Source: an uncultured beta proteobacterium (lineage in GTDB: Bacteria > Pseudomonadota > Gammaproteobacteria > Burkholderiales > Burkholderiaceae_B). From it: 32,015 nucleotides of DNA. Each line of letters begins with the position of its first letter. The stretch's first letter is position 1. The stretch covers positions 1-32,015 of the forward strand of contig CAITPF010000115.1 in the NCBI GenBank assembly GCA_903894155.1, read 5' to 3'. Shown one piece after another: positions 1 through 8,879 of this stretch. The position numbers and the translations under genes were made by a program. The notes beneath the pieces are model-generated. The model saw only the letters and a list, made by a program, of their open reading frames with translations. It was not told where the DNA came from and did no database searches.

Positions 1-1
1 C

Positions 2-1192
<1,191 letters not shown>

Positions 1193-1200
1193 TTTGCTTC

Positions 1201-1235
1201 GCTGCGGGCCTAAACGTCCGCAGCATTTCGTTCTT
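1201..1235 (+). terminator. Hairpin between tuf and rpsJ, possible partial terminator
   Basis: GCTGCGGGC (1201-1209) pairs with GTCCGCAGC (1216-1224), giving nine pairs with one G-T and a six-base loop. A loosely T-rich tail follows (1225-1235). It lies between the tuf stop and the rpsJ start. It could reduce read-through or mark an mRNA processing or 3' end. The tail is interrupted by C and G, so full termination is doubtful. Confidence 0.45.
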
Positions 1236-1246
1236 TGGGAATCGTC

Positions 1247-1558
1247 ATGAAAAACCAGAAAATCCGCATCCGCCTGAAAGCGTTTGATTACAAGCTCATC
1301 GATCAGTCGGCTGCCGAGATCGTTGATACGGCCAAGCGCACTGGCGCTGTCGTTCGAGGCCCGGTTCCGCTGCCCACCCGCATTCGTCGCTACGACGTGC
1401 TGCGTTCGCCGCACGTCAACAAGACCTCGCGTGATCAGTTCGAGATTCGTACGCACCAGCGCCTGATGGACATCGTCGACCCGACCGACAAGACGGTTGA
1501 CGCGCTCATGCGCCTCGATCTGCCGGCCGGTGTGGATGTCGAAATCGCGTTGCAATAA
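1247..1558 (+). CDS. rpsJ: 30S ribosomal protein S10
   Basis: S10 (NusE) is a small-subunit head protein that also joins NusB in antitermination complexes. The 103-residue product matches the usual length. It opens with [11 protein letters not shown] and contains the conserved PLPTR and SPHVNK segments. I chose the ATG at 1247 rather than a TTG four codons upstream, because family members begin at this methionine. The Shine-Dalgarno is weak (GGGA around 1237-1240). Unlike in E. coli, it is followed by a 285-base gap with a new promoter, so rpsJ may be transcribed more with tuf than with rplC. Confidence 0.98.
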   Translation: MKNQKIRIRLKAFDYKLIDQSAAEIVDTAKRTGAVVRGPVPLPTRIRRYDVLRSPHVNKTSRDQFEIRTHQRLMDIVDPTDKTVDALMRLDLPAGVDVEIALQ

Positions 1559-1566
1559 AGCCAGAC

Positions 1567-1586
1567 CCGGGCGGGCAACCGTCCGG
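1567..1586 (+). terminator. GC-rich hairpin after rpsJ
   Basis: CCGGGCGG (1567-1574) and CCGTCCGG (1579-1586) form eight pairs with one G-T around a GCAA tetraloop. The tail (CATTCCTTTGGCTT) is only partly T-rich. An outer AAGCCA/TGGCTT pairing (1557-1562 with 1594-1599) could enclose it. It is likely a 3' end or attenuation point for the tuf-rpsJ transcript. Confidence 0.5.
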
Positions 1587-1613
1587 CATTCCTTTGGCTT
1601 CAGGCACGTGTGT

Positions 1614-1643
1614 TTGCCTTAAGGCGAAAAATAGTGCTAGAAT
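1614..1643 (+). promoter_or_regulatory. Sigma70-type promoter for rplC and the S10 group
   Basis: A -35 element TTGCCT (1614-1619), an 18-base spacer and a -10 element TAGAAT (1638-1643) lie upstream of rplC. The predicted start is near 1650, giving a leader of about 195 bases. The position just after a hairpin and ahead of a structured leader supports a real promoter. It was read by eye and has not been scored. Confidence 0.65.
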
Positions 1644-1770
1644 CCAAGGCTCGCCATTTTTGGCGGGATTTAATAGGGTCGGTTTAAAAGTATCGTGCTA
1701 ACCGCAACGCGCTGAAAAGCGGGGAGCTGGGCGCACAGTACCAAGAACCAAAGCCCAGTAGTACATGAGC

Positions 1771-1790
1771 ACCCGAGATATTCGGGTTTT
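1771..1790 (+). terminator. Attenuator-like hairpin in the rplC leader (first)
   Basis: ACCCGA (1771-1776) pairs with TCGGGT (1782-1787) around a five-base loop and is followed by TTT then ATC. The short stem and short T-run suggest a conditional rather than a strong terminator. Confidence 0.4.
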
Positions 1791-1796
1791 ATCAGC

Positions 1797-1828
1797 CCCG
1801 ACCAATCGAAGTCGGGAATCGGGTTTTT
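1797..1828 (+). terminator. Attenuator-like hairpin in the rplC leader (second)
   Basis: CCCGAC (1797-1802) can pair with GTCGGG (1811-1816). Alternatively, CCCGA (1797-1801) can pair with TCGGG (1819-1823), which is followed directly by TTTTT (1824-1828). The second arrangement has the form of an intrinsic terminator about 15 bases before the rplC start. Confidence 0.4.
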
Positions 1829-1843
1829 ACCCCGGAGAAAACG

Positions 1844-2533
1844 ATGTCGAAATCGACACCCACGCCTGCCGCGCATCAGCTCGGCCTGGTGGGACGCAAG
1901 GTCGGCATGACCCGCATCTTTACGGAAGATGGTGAATCCATCCCCGTTACAGTGCTGGACGTGTCCAACAACCGCGTGACCCAGGTCAAGTCGCTTGAAT
2001 CCGACGGCTACGCCGCTATTCAGGTGGCTTATGGCACCAGACGCGCTTCGCGCGTTGCCAAGCCGCAAACCGGTCACTACGCCAAAGCAGGCGTTGAAGC
2101 CGGTAGCATCCTCAAAGAATTCCGTCTTGACCCCGCCCGCGCCGCCGAGTTCACTCCTGGCGCTGTGGTTGCCGTCGAAAGCGTGTTTGCCGAAGGGCAA
2201 CAGGTGGACGTCACCGGCACCACGATCGGTAAGGGTTTTGCCGGCACGATCAAGCGTCACCACTTCAAGTCGCAGCGCGCTTCGCACGGTAACAGCCGTT
2301 CGCACCGCGTTCCGGGCTCGATTGGTCAGGCGCAGGATCCGGGCCGCATTTTTCCTGGTAAGCGTATGTCGGGCCACCTCGGCGACGACACACGTACCGT
2401 CCAGAACCTTGATGTCGTCCGCGTTGACGCCGCCCGTGGTCTGCTGCTGGTCAAGGGCGCTGTCCCTGGCTACGCGGGTGCAGACATCGTCGTGCGTCCG
2501 GCCGTCAAGGCACCCGCCAAGAAAGGAGCCTAA
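1844..2533 (+). CDS. rplC: 50S ribosomal protein L3
   Basis: L3 is a primary 23S rRNA-binding protein that reaches toward the peptidyl-transferase centre. The 229-residue product is about 20 longer than E. coli L3, mainly through an N-terminal stretch before [11 protein letters not shown] and a lysine-rich tail. The central rRNA-reaching loop is intact. It contains GSIGQ (158-162), whose glutamine is the methylation target of PrmB in enteric bacteria, then DPGR and MSGHLGDD. The start ATG has GGAG seven bases upstream. It is the first gene behind the leader promoter, three bases ahead of rplD. Confidence 0.98.
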   Translation: MSKSTPTPAAHQLGLVGRKVGMTRIFTEDGESIPVTVLDVSNNRVTQVKSLESDGYAAIQVAYGTRRASRVAKPQTGHYAKAGVEAGSILKEFRLDPARAAEFTPGAVVAVESVFAEGQQVDVTGTTIGKGFAGTIKRHHFKSQRASHGNSRSHRVPGSIGQAQDPGRIFPGKRMSGHLGDDTRTVQNLDVVRVDAARGLLLVKGAVPGYAGADIVVRPAVKAPAKKGA

Positions 2534-2536
2534 TTC

Positions 2537-3160
2537 ATGGACATCAAGCTCCTGAATGATCAAGGGCAGTCGTCGGCGACATTCGCCGCGCCTGACACCG
2601 TGTTTGGCAGGGATTTCAACGAAGCGCTCGTCCACCAGATCGTCATCGCCTTCCAGGCGAATGCCCGCTCCGGTAATCGCGCGCAGAAGGATCGTGCCGA
2701 AGTCCACCACTCGACCAAGAAGCCTTTCCGTCAAAAAGGTACGGGCCGCGCCCGCGCCGGTATGACGTCCTCGCCCTTGTGGCGTGGGGGTGGTAAGGTT
2801 TTCCCGAACTCGCCCGACGAAAACTTCACCCAGAAGGTCAACAAGAAAATGTATCGCGCGGGCATCCGTTCGATCCTTTCGCAGTTGGCCCGCGAAGACC
2901 GTATCTCCATCGTTGATTCGTTCACGCTGGATTCGCCCAAGACCAAGCTCGCCGCTGACAAGCTCAAGAGCATGGGTATTGACGAGTCGGTGCTGATCAT
3001 TACCGATTCGGTCGACGAGAATGTTTACCTCGCCACGCGCAATCTGCGTAACGTAGCCGTGGTTGAACCGCGCTTCGCCGATCCGTTGTCGCTGATCCAC
3101 TACAAGAAAGTGCTGATCACCAAACCGGCCATCGCTCAACTCGAGGAGATGCTGGGATGA
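2537..3160 (+). CDS. rplD: 50S ribosomal protein L4
   Basis: L4 lines the peptide exit tunnel and in E. coli represses its own operon by acting on the S10 leader. The 207 residues show the extended tunnel loop [11 protein letters not shown] (67-77) followed by [13 protein letters not shown] to residue 90, where macrolide-resistance changes map in other species. The C-terminal globular domain is complete. Its last four bases (ATGA, 3157-3160) overlap the rplW start, indicating translational coupling. If L4 autoregulation exists here, the leader at 1650-1843 is the natural target (inference). Confidence 0.98.
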   Translation: MDIKLLNDQGQSSATFAAPDTVFGRDFNEALVHQIVIAFQANARSGNRAQKDRAEVHHSTKKPFRQKGTGRARAGMTSSPLWRGGGKVFPNSPDENFTQKVNKKMYRAGIRSILSQLAREDRISIVDSFTLDSPKTKLAADKLKSMGIDESVLIITDSVDENVYLATRNLRNVAVVEPRFADPLSLIHYKKVLITKPAIAQLEEMLG

Positions 3161-3453
3161 GAACCGATCGTTTGATGCAAGTTATCCTGGCGCCGATCGT
3201 GACCGAAAAGGCCACCTTCGTTGCCGAAAAGAACCAGCAAATTGCATTTCGGGTCATTCCTGATGCAACCAAGCCTGAAATCAAGGCCGCTGTCGAACTG
3301 CTCTTTAAAGTGGAAGTGGAGTCCGTTCAGGTACTCAACCGCAAGGGCAAGGTCAAGCGCTTTGGTCGTTTCGTTGGTCGTCGGCGCCATGAGCGCAAGG
3401 CCTACGTTTCGCTCAAGGACGGCCAGGAAATCAACCTCGCGGAGGTGAACTAA
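3157..3453 (+). CDS. rplW: 50S ribosomal protein L23
   Basis: L23 sits at the tunnel exit and is the docking site for trigger factor and SRP. The product is 98 residues, typical length, with the conserved start region APIVTEKAT and the loop [11 protein letters not shown]. It starts within the rplD stop (ATGA). A strong GGAGGTGA near its 3' end serves rplB, whose ATG directly follows the rplW stop codon. Confidence 0.97.
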   Translation: MRTDRLMQVILAPIVTEKATFVAEKNQQIAFRVIPDATKPEIKAAVELLFKVEVESVQVLNRKGKVKRFGRFVGRRRHERKAYVSLKDGQEINLAEVN

Positions 3454-4281
3454 ATGGCGCTCATGAAAGTCAAGCCGACCTCGCCTGGTCGCCGTGGCAT
3501 GCTCAAGGTGGTTACCCCGAATCTGCACAAGGGTGACCCGGTTGCTTCGCTACTTGAAAAGAAGATCCGTGGTTCTGGCCGTAACAACAACGGCCACATC
3601 ACGATCCGCCATCGTGGCGGCGGTCACAAGCAGCACTATCGCCTGGTTGACTTCCGTCGCAACAAGGATGGGATCCCTGCCAAGGTCGAGCGTCTCGAAT
3701 ACGACCCGAACCGTACCGCGCACATTGCACTCCTGTGCTATGCCGACGGTGAGCGCCGCTACATCATCGCCCCGCGCGGTCTGGAAGTAGGCGCAACGCT
3801 GGTCTCGGGTATCGAAGCCCCGATCCGTGCCGGGAACACGCTGCCGATCCGCAACATCCCCGTCGGTACGACGATCCACTGCATCGAAATGTTGCCTGGA
3901 AAGGGCGCCCAAATGGCGCGCTCGGCTGGCGCATCTGCGGTACTGCTGGCCCGTGAAGGTACCTACGCTCAGGTTCGCCTGCGCTCTGGCGAAGTGCGTC
4001 GCGTGCACATCGAGTGCCGCGCCACCATCGGTGAAGTCGGTAACGAAGAGCACAGCCTGCGCCAGATCGGCAAGGCGGGTGCGATGCGCTGGCGTGGCAT
4101 TCGCCCGACAGTGCGCGGCGTTGCGATGAACCCGGTGGATCACCCGCACGGCGGCGGCGAAGGCCGCACCGGCGAGGGTGGCGAGCCGCGCAGCCCATGG
4201 GGTACCCCGGCCAAGGGGTACAAGACTCGCAGCAACAAGCGCACGGACAATATGATCGTGCAGCGTCGCAAGCGTAAATAA
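3454..4281 (+). CDS. rplB: 50S ribosomal protein L2
   Basis: L2 is the largest primary 23S rRNA binder, needed for subunit joining and for the peptidyl-transferase centre. The 275 residues contain KPTSPGRRG near the N-terminus, the RHRGGGHK rRNA-binding segment (52-59) and the hallmark HPHGGGEG (230-237), which includes the histidine region implicated in activity. The C-terminus is rich in arginine and lysine. It follows rplW with no gap and precedes rpsS by 11 bases. Confidence 0.98.
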   Translation: MALMKVKPTSPGRRGMLKVVTPNLHKGDPVASLLEKKIRGSGRNNNGHITIRHRGGGHKQHYRLVDFRRNKDGIPAKVERLEYDPNRTAHIALLCYADGERRYIIAPRGLEVGATLVSGIEAPIRAGNTLPIRNIPVGTTIHCIEMLPGKGAQMARSAGASAVLLAREGTYAQVRLRSGEVRRVHIECRATIGEVGNEEHSLRQIGKAGAMRWRGIRPTVRGVAMNPVDHPHGGGEGRTGEGGEPRSPWGTPAKGYKTRSNKRTDNMIVQRRKRK

Positions 4282-4292
4282 GAGGGCGAATC

Positions 4293-4568
4293 ATGTCACG
4301 TTCAGTCAAGAAAGGCCCGTTTGTCGACGCGCACCTGATCAAGAAGGTCGAGGCGTCTGTCGCGGAAAAGGGCAAAAAGCCGATCAAGACCTGGTCGCGT
4401 CGCTCCACGATCCTTCCCGAATTCATCGGGTTGACGATCGCGGTGCACAACGGCCGTCAGCACGTTCCCGTTTATATCAACGAGAACATGGTCGGCCACA
4501 AACTCGGCGAGTTTGCGATGACCCGTACGTTCAAGGGTCACGCCGCAGATAAAAAGGCCAAGAGGTAA
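4293..4568 (+). CDS. rpsS: 30S ribosomal protein S19
   Basis: S19 lies in the 30S head, pairs with S13 and contacts A-site tRNA. The 91 residues have the conserved start [11 protein letters not shown], the core STILPEFIG and the C-terminal [14 protein letters not shown]. It has a Shine-Dalgarno (GAGGG) upstream and is three bases ahead of rplV. Confidence 0.98.
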   Translation: MSRSVKKGPFVDAHLIKKVEASVAEKGKKPIKTWSRRSTILPEFIGLTIAVHNGRQHVPVYINENMVGHKLGEFAMTRTFKGHAADKKAKR

Positions 4569-4571
4569 GCA

Positions 4572-4901
4572 ATGGAAACCACAGCCATTATTCGTGGGGT
4601 GCACATCTCTGCGCAGAAAACCAGGCTCGTTGCGGATCTGATCCGTGGCAAGTCGGTTGCGCAGGCGCTGAACATCCTTACGTTCACCAACAAGAAGGCC
4701 GCCGGCATTCTGAAGAAGGCCGTTGAATCGGCCATCGCGAATGCCGAACACAACGACGGCGCCGATATCGACGAACTCAAGGTCACCACGATTTATGTGG
4801 ACAAGGCCCAGTCGATGAAGCGCTTCTCCGCACGGGCCAAGGGCCGCGGCAACCAGATCGAAAAGCAGACCTGCCACATTACTGTGAAGGTCGGAGCCTA
4901 A
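4572..4901 (+). CDS. rplV: 50S ribosomal protein L22
   Basis: L22 helps shape the constriction of the nascent-chain tunnel. The 109 residues include the conserved [13 protein letters not shown] (15-27) and an extended beta-hairpin (about 83-97, with [11 protein letters not shown]). This hairpin reaches into the tunnel and is where erythromycin-resistance changes are found in other species. The hairpin looks normal in length. The gene ends nine bases before rpsC. Confidence 0.98.
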   Translation: METTAIIRGVHISAQKTRLVADLIRGKSVAQALNILTFTNKKAAGILKKAVESAIANAEHNDGADIDELKVTTIYVDKAQSMKRFSARAKGRGNQIEKQTCHITVKVGA

Positions 4902-4910
4902 GGAGTCACG

Positions 4911-5702
4911 ATGGGTCAGAAAATTCACCCGATTGGGTTTCGCCTCGCAGTGACGCGTAACTGGGGTTCGAAGTGGTATGCAGATGACAAGGATTTCGGC
5001 GCGATGCTCGTCTCCGATATCCGCGTCCGTGAATACCTCAAGAAGAAGCTCAAGAGCGCTTCCGTTGGCCGAGTGGTCATCGAGCGTCCCGCCAAGAATG
5101 CACGCATTACGGTTTACTCCGCCCGCCCGGGTGTTGTGATCGGCAAGCGCGGCGAGGACATCGAAGGTCTGAAGTCGGATCTGCAACGCCTGATGGGCGT
5201 GCCGGTTCACGTCAACATCGAAGAAATCCGCAAGCCCGAGACCGACGCGCAGCTTATCGCCGACTCGATCTCGCAGCAGCTCGAAAAGCGGATCATGTTC
5301 CGCCGCGCGATGAAGCGTGCCATGCAAAACGCCATGCGTCTGGGTGCCCAGGGCATCAAGATCATGAGCGCTGGTCGTCTGAACGGTATCGAGATTGCCC
5401 GTACGGAGTGGTATCGCGAAGGTCGCGTGCCGCTGCACACCCTGCGCGCCAACATCGACTACGGTACGTCCGAAGCCCACACCACGTATGGCGTGATCGG
5501 GATCAAGGTCTGGGTTTACAAGGGCGATATGTTGCCCAATGGTGAACTCCCCGTTGAAACCGCGGCGCCCCGTGAAGAAGAACGTCGTCCGCGCCGTGCT
5601 CCGCGCGGTGATAAGCCTGAAGGTGCTCGCGGCCCCCGTCCTGCCGGACGTGGTCGTGCTCCCCGCAAGGCTGACGCCGCACCAGCGCCTGAAGGAGAAT
5701 AA
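4911..5702 (+). CDS. rpsC: 30S ribosomal protein S3 with an extended C-terminus
   Basis: S3 is in the 30S head at the mRNA entry tunnel and contributes to mRNA helicase activity. The N-terminal part carries a type II KH domain with the GxxG motif GKRG (78-81). The C-terminal domain runs to about residue 205. Beyond it is a low-complexity tail of about 50 residues (213-263) rich in Pro, Arg, Ala and Glu. E. coli S3 is 233 residues, so the tail adds about 30. Such tails are common in Burkholderiales. The tail is likely disordered. The rplP start follows after two bases. Confidence 0.97.
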   Translation: MGQKIHPIGFRLAVTRNWGSKWYADDKDFGAMLVSDIRVREYLKKKLKSASVGRVVIERPAKNARITVYSARPGVVIGKRGEDIEGLKSDLQRLMGVPVHVNIEEIRKPETDAQLIADSISQQLEKRIMFRRAMKRAMQNAMRLGAQGIKIMSAGRLNGIEIARTEWYREGRVPLHTLRANIDYGTSEAHTTYGVIGIKVWVYKGDMLPNGELPVETAAPREEERRPRRAPRGDKPEGARGPRPAGRGRAPRKADAAPAPEGE

Positions 5703-5704
5703 GC

Positions 5705-6121
5705 ATGCTGCAACCAGCACGCAGGAAATACCGCAAAGAGCAAAAAGGCCGCAATACCGGCCTGGCCACGCGCGGCGCACAAGTTTCTTTTGGCGAGTTT
5801 GGCCTGAAGGCAACTGGTCGTGGTCGTCTGACGGCTCGTCAGATCGAAGCAGCCCGTCGTGCCATTAACCGTCACATCAAGCGTGGCGGGCGTATCTGGA
5901 TCCGCATCTTCCCCGATAAGCCGATTTCGCAGAAGCCGGCCGAAGTGCGGATGGGTAACGGTAAGGGCAACCCGGAATACTGGGTTGCTGAAATTCAGCC
6001 CGGCAAGGTGCTGTACGAAATGGAAGGTGTGACTGAAGAACTGGCACGCGAGGCGTTCCGCCTGGCCGCTGCCAAGCTTCCGATCTCGACCACGTTCGTC
6101 TCGCGTCACATCGGTGCTTAA
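5705..6121 (+). CDS. rplP: 50S ribosomal protein L16
   Basis: L16 binds near the A site of the large subunit and helps position tRNA. The 138 residues match the family. It starts [17 protein letters not shown], with [15 protein letters not shown] next and the core [22 protein letters not shown] near residue 70-90. The ATG follows an AAGGAG near the 3' end of rpsC. It is nine bases before rpmC. Confidence 0.98.
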   Translation: MLQPARRKYRKEQKGRNTGLATRGAQVSFGEFGLKATGRGRLTARQIEAARRAINRHIKRGGRIWIRIFPDKPISQKPAEVRMGNGKGNPEYWVAEIQPGKVLYEMEGVTEELAREAFRLAAAKLPISTTFVSRHIGA

Positions 6122-6130
6122 GGAATCGAC

Positions 6131-6322
6131 ATGAAAGCAAGCGAACTTCGTGCAAAGAATGCCGCTGAGCTCGCCACCGAACTCGAAAGCCTCCTGAAGG
6201 CCCAGTTCGGTCTGCGTATGCAGAAGGCCACTCAGCAGCTCACCAACCACAGCCAGATCCGTAAGGTTCGCCGCGACATCGCGCGCGTGCGTACGCTGCT
6301 GACTGAGAAGGCGGGAAACTGA
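6131..6322 (+). CDS. rpmC: 50S ribosomal protein L29
   Basis: L29 is a small helical hairpin protein at the tunnel exit, next to L23. The 63-residue product shows the expected pattern: MKASELRAK, a first helix, [11 protein letters not shown], then the second helix with [14 protein letters not shown]. It has an AAGGA sequence upstream. Its stop codon is one base from the rpsQ ATG, consistent with coupled translation. Confidence 0.97.
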   Translation: MKASELRAKNAAELATELESLLKAQFGLRMQKATQQLTNHSQIRKVRRDIARVRTLLTEKAGN

Positions 6323-6323
6323 A

Positions 6324-6605
6324 ATGACCCAGACTAAAACTACTGAAAGGGCCAAGCGTCAACGGACGCTGGTCGGTAAAGTCGTCAGCAACAAGATGGA
6401 TAAGACCATCGTGGTGCTCGTCGAACGTCGCGTCAAGCACCCGGTGCTTGGCAAGATCATCATGCGCTCTGCGAAATACAAGGCGCATGACGAAATCAAC
6501 CAGTTCAACGAAGGCGATACGGTTGAGATTGCCGAAGGGCGTCCGATCTCGCGCTCGAAGTCCTGGACTGCAACGCGCCTGATTGAAGCTGCCCGCGTGA
6601 TCTGA
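6324..6605 (+). CDS. rpsQ: 30S ribosomal protein S17
   Basis: S17 is an early-assembly 16S rRNA-binding protein with an OB fold. The 93 residues contain the family signatures [37 protein letters not shown] and [19 protein letters not shown]. It is the last gene of the S10 group. A cluster of hairpins including a strong intrinsic terminator follows within 80 bases, so transcription of this group probably ends here. Confidence 0.98.
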   Translation: MTQTKTTERAKRQRTLVGKVVSNKMDKTIVVLVERRVKHPVLGKIIMRSAKYKAHDEINQFNEGDTVEIAEGRPISRSKSWTATRLIEAARVI

Positions 6606-6615
6606 TCACGTTCGG

Positions 6616-6684
6616 CTGCTCTCGAGCAGGTGTTGCCTGGTAGTGAACAGGCAAAAAAACGCGACGAGCAATCGTCGCGTTTTT
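6616..6684. terminator. Triple hairpin with a bidirectional intrinsic terminator after rpsQ
   Basis: There are three consecutive hairpins. CTGCT (6616-6620) pairs with AGCAG (6625-6629). TTGCCTG (6633-6639) pairs with CAGGCAA (6648-6654). ACGCGACGA (6659-6667) pairs with TCGTCGCGT (6672-6680) around a GCAA loop. The last is flanked by an A-run (6653-6659) and a T-run (6680-6684), so it can terminate rpsQ transcripts on the plus strand and the aldehyde dehydrogenase transcript on the minus strand. Confidence 0.88.
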
Positions 6685-6710
6685 CAATTACCGGCCAAGA
6701 AGCTTCGTCA

Positions 6711-6728
6711 CGCCCTCTTTCGAGGGCG
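6711..6728. repeat. Perfect hairpin downstream of the aldehyde dehydrogenase
   Basis: CGCCCTC (6711-6717) and GAGGGCG (6722-6728) form a seven-pair stem with a TTTC loop, 15 bases past the dehydrogenase stop codon. It has no adjacent T-run. It may stabilise the 3' end of the minus-strand mRNA. Confidence 0.4.
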
Positions 6729-6742
6729 CAACGCGCGCGGCA

Positions 6743-8170
6743 TCAGGCATGGGTGACGAACTTCGTCACGAGGTACCCGTCAAACGTTTCCGAGCCGCCT
6801 TCGCTGCCGATGCCGCTGTCCTTGACACCGCCGAAAGGCGTCTCAGGGAGCGCGCTGCCAAAATGGTTGATGTTCACCATTCCGGATTCAATGCCATTTG
6901 ACACCTTGGTTGCGGTCTGCAGCGAATTGGTGAATACGTAGGACGCCAGGCCGAATGGCAAGCTGTTCGCACGGGCGAGAACCTCGTCAAGCGTATCGAA
7001 GGACACGACCGGCGCAATCGGGCCGAACGGCTCTTCGGTCATCAGCATGGCATCGTCCTTAAGGCCGGTAATCACCGTTGGCGGAAAGAAGAAACCCTTG
7101 CCTTCAATCGGTTCGCCGCCCAGCACGATCTGCGCGCCCCGCTTGCGGGCATCTTCGACAAAGCGGGCGATCGCTGGTACACGCCTCTCGTGTGCCAGCG
7201 GACCCATTTCCACGCCCTCGTCCATGCCGTTGCCGACTTTGATGCCTTTAAGCACATCGGTGAACTTGGCAAGGAACTTGTCGTACGAGCCCTTCTGCAC
7301 GTAGAAGCGCGTGGGCGAGACGCAGACCTGACCGGCGTTGCGGATCTTGAATTTCGCGAGCATGGTGGCCGCCCGGTCGATATCGGCGTCGTCAAAGACG
7401 AGCACCGGCGAGTGCCCGCCAAGCTCCATCGTCACGCGTTTCATGTGGGCGCCTGCCAGCGCGGCAAGCTGCTTGCCGACCGGTACGGACCCGGTAAAGG
7501 AAACTTTGCGGGAAATCGGGGAGCGAATCAGGTAATCCGATACCTTCGCGGGCTCGCCCCAGACCACGTTGAGCACCCCCGGGGGCAGCCCGGCGTCGTG
7601 GAACATCTGCGCGATGGCCATCACGGCGCTCGGGGAGTCTTCCGGACCCTTGAGCACGATCGTGCAGCCCGCGCCGATTGCCGCGCAAATCTTGCGAATC
7701 GCCTGGTTGTAAGGGAAGTTCCAGGGCGTAAACGCCACGCAAACCCCGACCGGCTCGCGCAGAACGAACTGGCGGACGTCGGGCGACCTCGGCAGGATCA
7801 CGCGACCATAGATCCGGCGGCACTCTTCCGCATGCCAGTCGCAGTGATCGGCGCAGCTGACGATTTCGCCAAGGGCTTCGGCCAGGGGCTTGCCCTGGTC
7901 AAGCGTCAGGTTCCGGGCGATGTCCTTTGCGCGGTCTCGGGTCAATTGCCCGACCTTTCGCAGGATCGCCGAACGATCCATGGGTGAGGATTTCTTCCAC
8001 TTGGCAAACGCATCCTGGGCGGACTGCAGCGCCATTTCGAGGTCGGCATTGGAGGCATGGGGCAGATGGCCCAAGACCTCCCGGGTTGCCGGGTTGACGA
8101 CTTCCTGGGACTTGCGCCCCTCGCCGCTGAGAAACTGACCGTTGATATAGAGAGAAAGAGGCTGATACAT
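6743..8170 (-). CDS. NAD(P)-dependent aldehyde dehydrogenase, succinate-semialdehyde dehydrogenase type
   Basis: This cytoplasmic enzyme oxidises an aldehyde to the acid. The closest family I recognise is the GabD-like succinate-semialdehyde dehydrogenases; the true substrate is not fixed by sequence. From the ATG at 8170 the protein has 475 residues, the family norm. Visible features are PWNFP (149-153), FTGS (225-228) of the cofactor site, the general base Glu249 in MELGG, the catalytic Cys283 in NAGQVC, and EEPFGP near residue 350. In-frame sequence upstream of [13 protein letters not shown] lacks family similarity, so I excluded it. It is the only non-ribosomal, opposite-strand gene in the block and sits between rpsQ and rplN. 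Reading frame and base composition resemble the surrounding genome; no insertion scar is seen. Confidence 0.93.
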   Translation of the reverse strand: MYQPLSLYINGQFLSGEGRKSQEVVNPATREVLGHLPHASNADLEMALQSAQDAFAKWKKSSPMDRSAILRKVGQLTRDRAKDIARNLTLDQGKPLAEALGEIVSCADHCDWHAEECRRIYGRVILPRSPDVRQFVLREPVGVCVAFTPWNFPYNQAIRKICAAIGAGCTIVLKGPEDSPSAVMAIAQMFHDAGLPPGVLNVVWGEPAKVSDYLIRSPISRKVSFTGSVPVGKQLAALAGAHMKRVTMELGGHSPVLVFDDADIDRAATMLAKFKIRNAGQVCVSPTRFYVQKGSYDKFLAKFTDVLKGIKVGNGMDEGVEMGPLAHERRVPAIARFVEDARKRGAQIVLGGEPIEGKGFFFPPTVITGLKDDAMLMTEEPFGPIAPVVSFDTLDEVLARANSLPFGLASYVFTNSLQTATKVSNGIESGMVNINHFGSALPETPFGGVKDSGIGSEGGSETFDGYLVTKFVTHA

Positions 8171-8286
8171 GAGGCGATCCAGTGCGAGACGAAAATAGGT
8201 GGCGTGAGGGCCGGGAACGGCTGGCCGGCAAGGACGGCCAGGGTCGTGGGGAACCCTGCGCGGGCTGGTAATATGACACAAGTCGA

Positions 8287-8294
8287 AAGCGCTT
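8287..8294. promoter_or_regulatory. AAGCGCTT palindrome, possible operator
   Basis: The perfect eight-base palindrome AAGCGCTT has a central CG, as in LacI/GalR-family operators. It overlaps the -35 element of the rplN promoter and lies 117 bases upstream of the aldehyde dehydrogenase start. A short palindrome can occur by chance. Confidence 0.25.
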
Positions 8295-8321
8295 GCACAA
8301 AAAGAATTGGCGGTATATACT
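8293..8321 (+). promoter_or_regulatory. Sigma70-type promoter for the spc group (rplN onward)
   Basis: The -35 element TTGCAC (8293-8298), a 17-base spacer and the -10 element TATACT (8316-8321) are close to consensus. This is the best promoter match seen in the window. The predicted start near 8328 leaves a leader of about 174 bases before rplN. It explains how spc genes are expressed past the opposite-strand dehydrogenase. The rest of the 331-base gap (8171-8292) is GC-rich and must contain the minus-strand dehydrogenase promoter, which I could not place. Confidence 0.8.
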
Positions 8322-8327
8322 GCAAGG

Positions 8328-8501
8328 CTTCGTGGCGTTCTTACGACTTAAATCGCGGGAATGCCAAGGAAGAAACTTAGCAGATTTCAACCCAGGGTGC
8401 ATAACAGCATCTTACGGGACCAAAACTGACAGGTAGGTTTTGCGGGAATTCCGAAGCGAATCACCGCAGGGCGTGCCGGTTAAGTTGGAACAGGAAAAAT
8501 C
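8328..8501 (+). other. Long 5' leader of rplN
   Basis: This is predicted untranslated RNA between the promoter and rplN. Weak structures include TGCGG/CCGCA (8441-8445 with 8464-8468) and a GGAATTCC palindrome between them. No T-run terminator or convincing short reading frame was seen. The rplN Shine-Dalgarno is AGGA at 8492-8495. Confidence 0.4.
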
Positions 8502-8870
8502 ATGATCCAAATGCAGACCACGCTGGACGTGGCCGATAACACCGGTGCACGCTCCGTTATGTGCATCAAGGTGCTCGGCGGTTCCAGGCGCCGTTATGCC
8601 GCCATTGGCGACGTCATCAAGGTTACCGTCAAGGATGCCGCCCCCCGCGGTCGCGTCAAGAAAGGCGAAATCTACAATGCCGTCGTCGTGCGCACGGCCA
8701 AAGGCGTTCGTCGTAAAGACGGTTCGCTGATTCGTTTCGGTGGCAACGCTGCCGTTTTGCTCAACGCCAAGCTCGAGCCCATTGGCACTCGCATCTTCGG
8801 ACCCGTTACGCGCGAACTGCGTACCGAGAAGTTCATGAAGATCGTGTCGCTGGCGCCCGAAGTTCTGTAA
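8502..8870 (+). CDS. rplN: 50S ribosomal protein L14
   Basis: L14 binds 23S rRNA at the subunit interface, contacts 16S rRNA and is the docking site for the silencing factor RsfS. The 122 residues are typical. The protein begins [17 protein letters not shown], with the conserved [20 protein letters not shown] in the middle and [13 protein letters not shown] near the end. It opens the spc group behind its own promoter and is nine bases ahead of rplX. Confidence 0.98.
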   Translation: MIQMQTTLDVADNTGARSVMCIKVLGGSRRRYAAIGDVIKVTVKDAAPRGRVKKGEIYNAVVVRTAKGVRRKDGSLIRFGGNAAVLLNAKLEPIGTRIFGPVTRELRTEKFMKIVSLAPEVL

Positions 8871-8879
8871 GGGGCCGCC

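Larger units (their letters stand above)
1650..1843 (+). promoter_or_regulatory. Structured leader upstream of rplC
   Basis: The 285-base gap between rpsJ and rplC ends in this leader, with at least four hairpins. They are 1650-1667 (CGCCA/TGGCG with a TTTT loop), 1727-1758 (CTGGGC/GCCCAG), 1771-1787 (ACCCGA/TCGGGT followed by Ts) and 1797-1816 (CCCGAC/GTCGGG). A further CGGG/CCCG pairing (1820-1823 with 1831-1834) would partly cover the rplC Shine-Dalgarno GGAG (1834-1837). CCCGA and TCGGGTTTT elements each occur twice, so mutually exclusive folds are possible. In E. coli the S10 leader is the target of L4 autoregulation, but it lies upstream of rpsJ. A similar role here is inference. Confidence 0.55.

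Noticed and set aside
1235-1246. Upstream TTG start for rpsJ
   Set aside because: Adds four residues not present in the family; the ATG at 1247 matches the normal start.
1670-3139. Long open frame antisense to rplC and rplD
   Set aside because: Strongly codon-biased GC-rich ribosomal genes leave long stop-free antisense frames. The translation lacks any recognisable domain and overlaps two certain genes.
4302-5813. About 500-codon open frame antisense to rpsS-rplV-rpsC
   Set aside because: Same antisense effect; it spans several real genes and shows no family motif.
6743-8170. Aldehyde dehydrogenase as a recent mobile insertion
   Set aside because: No transposase, inverted terminal repeats or target duplication seen, and composition resembles the surroundings.
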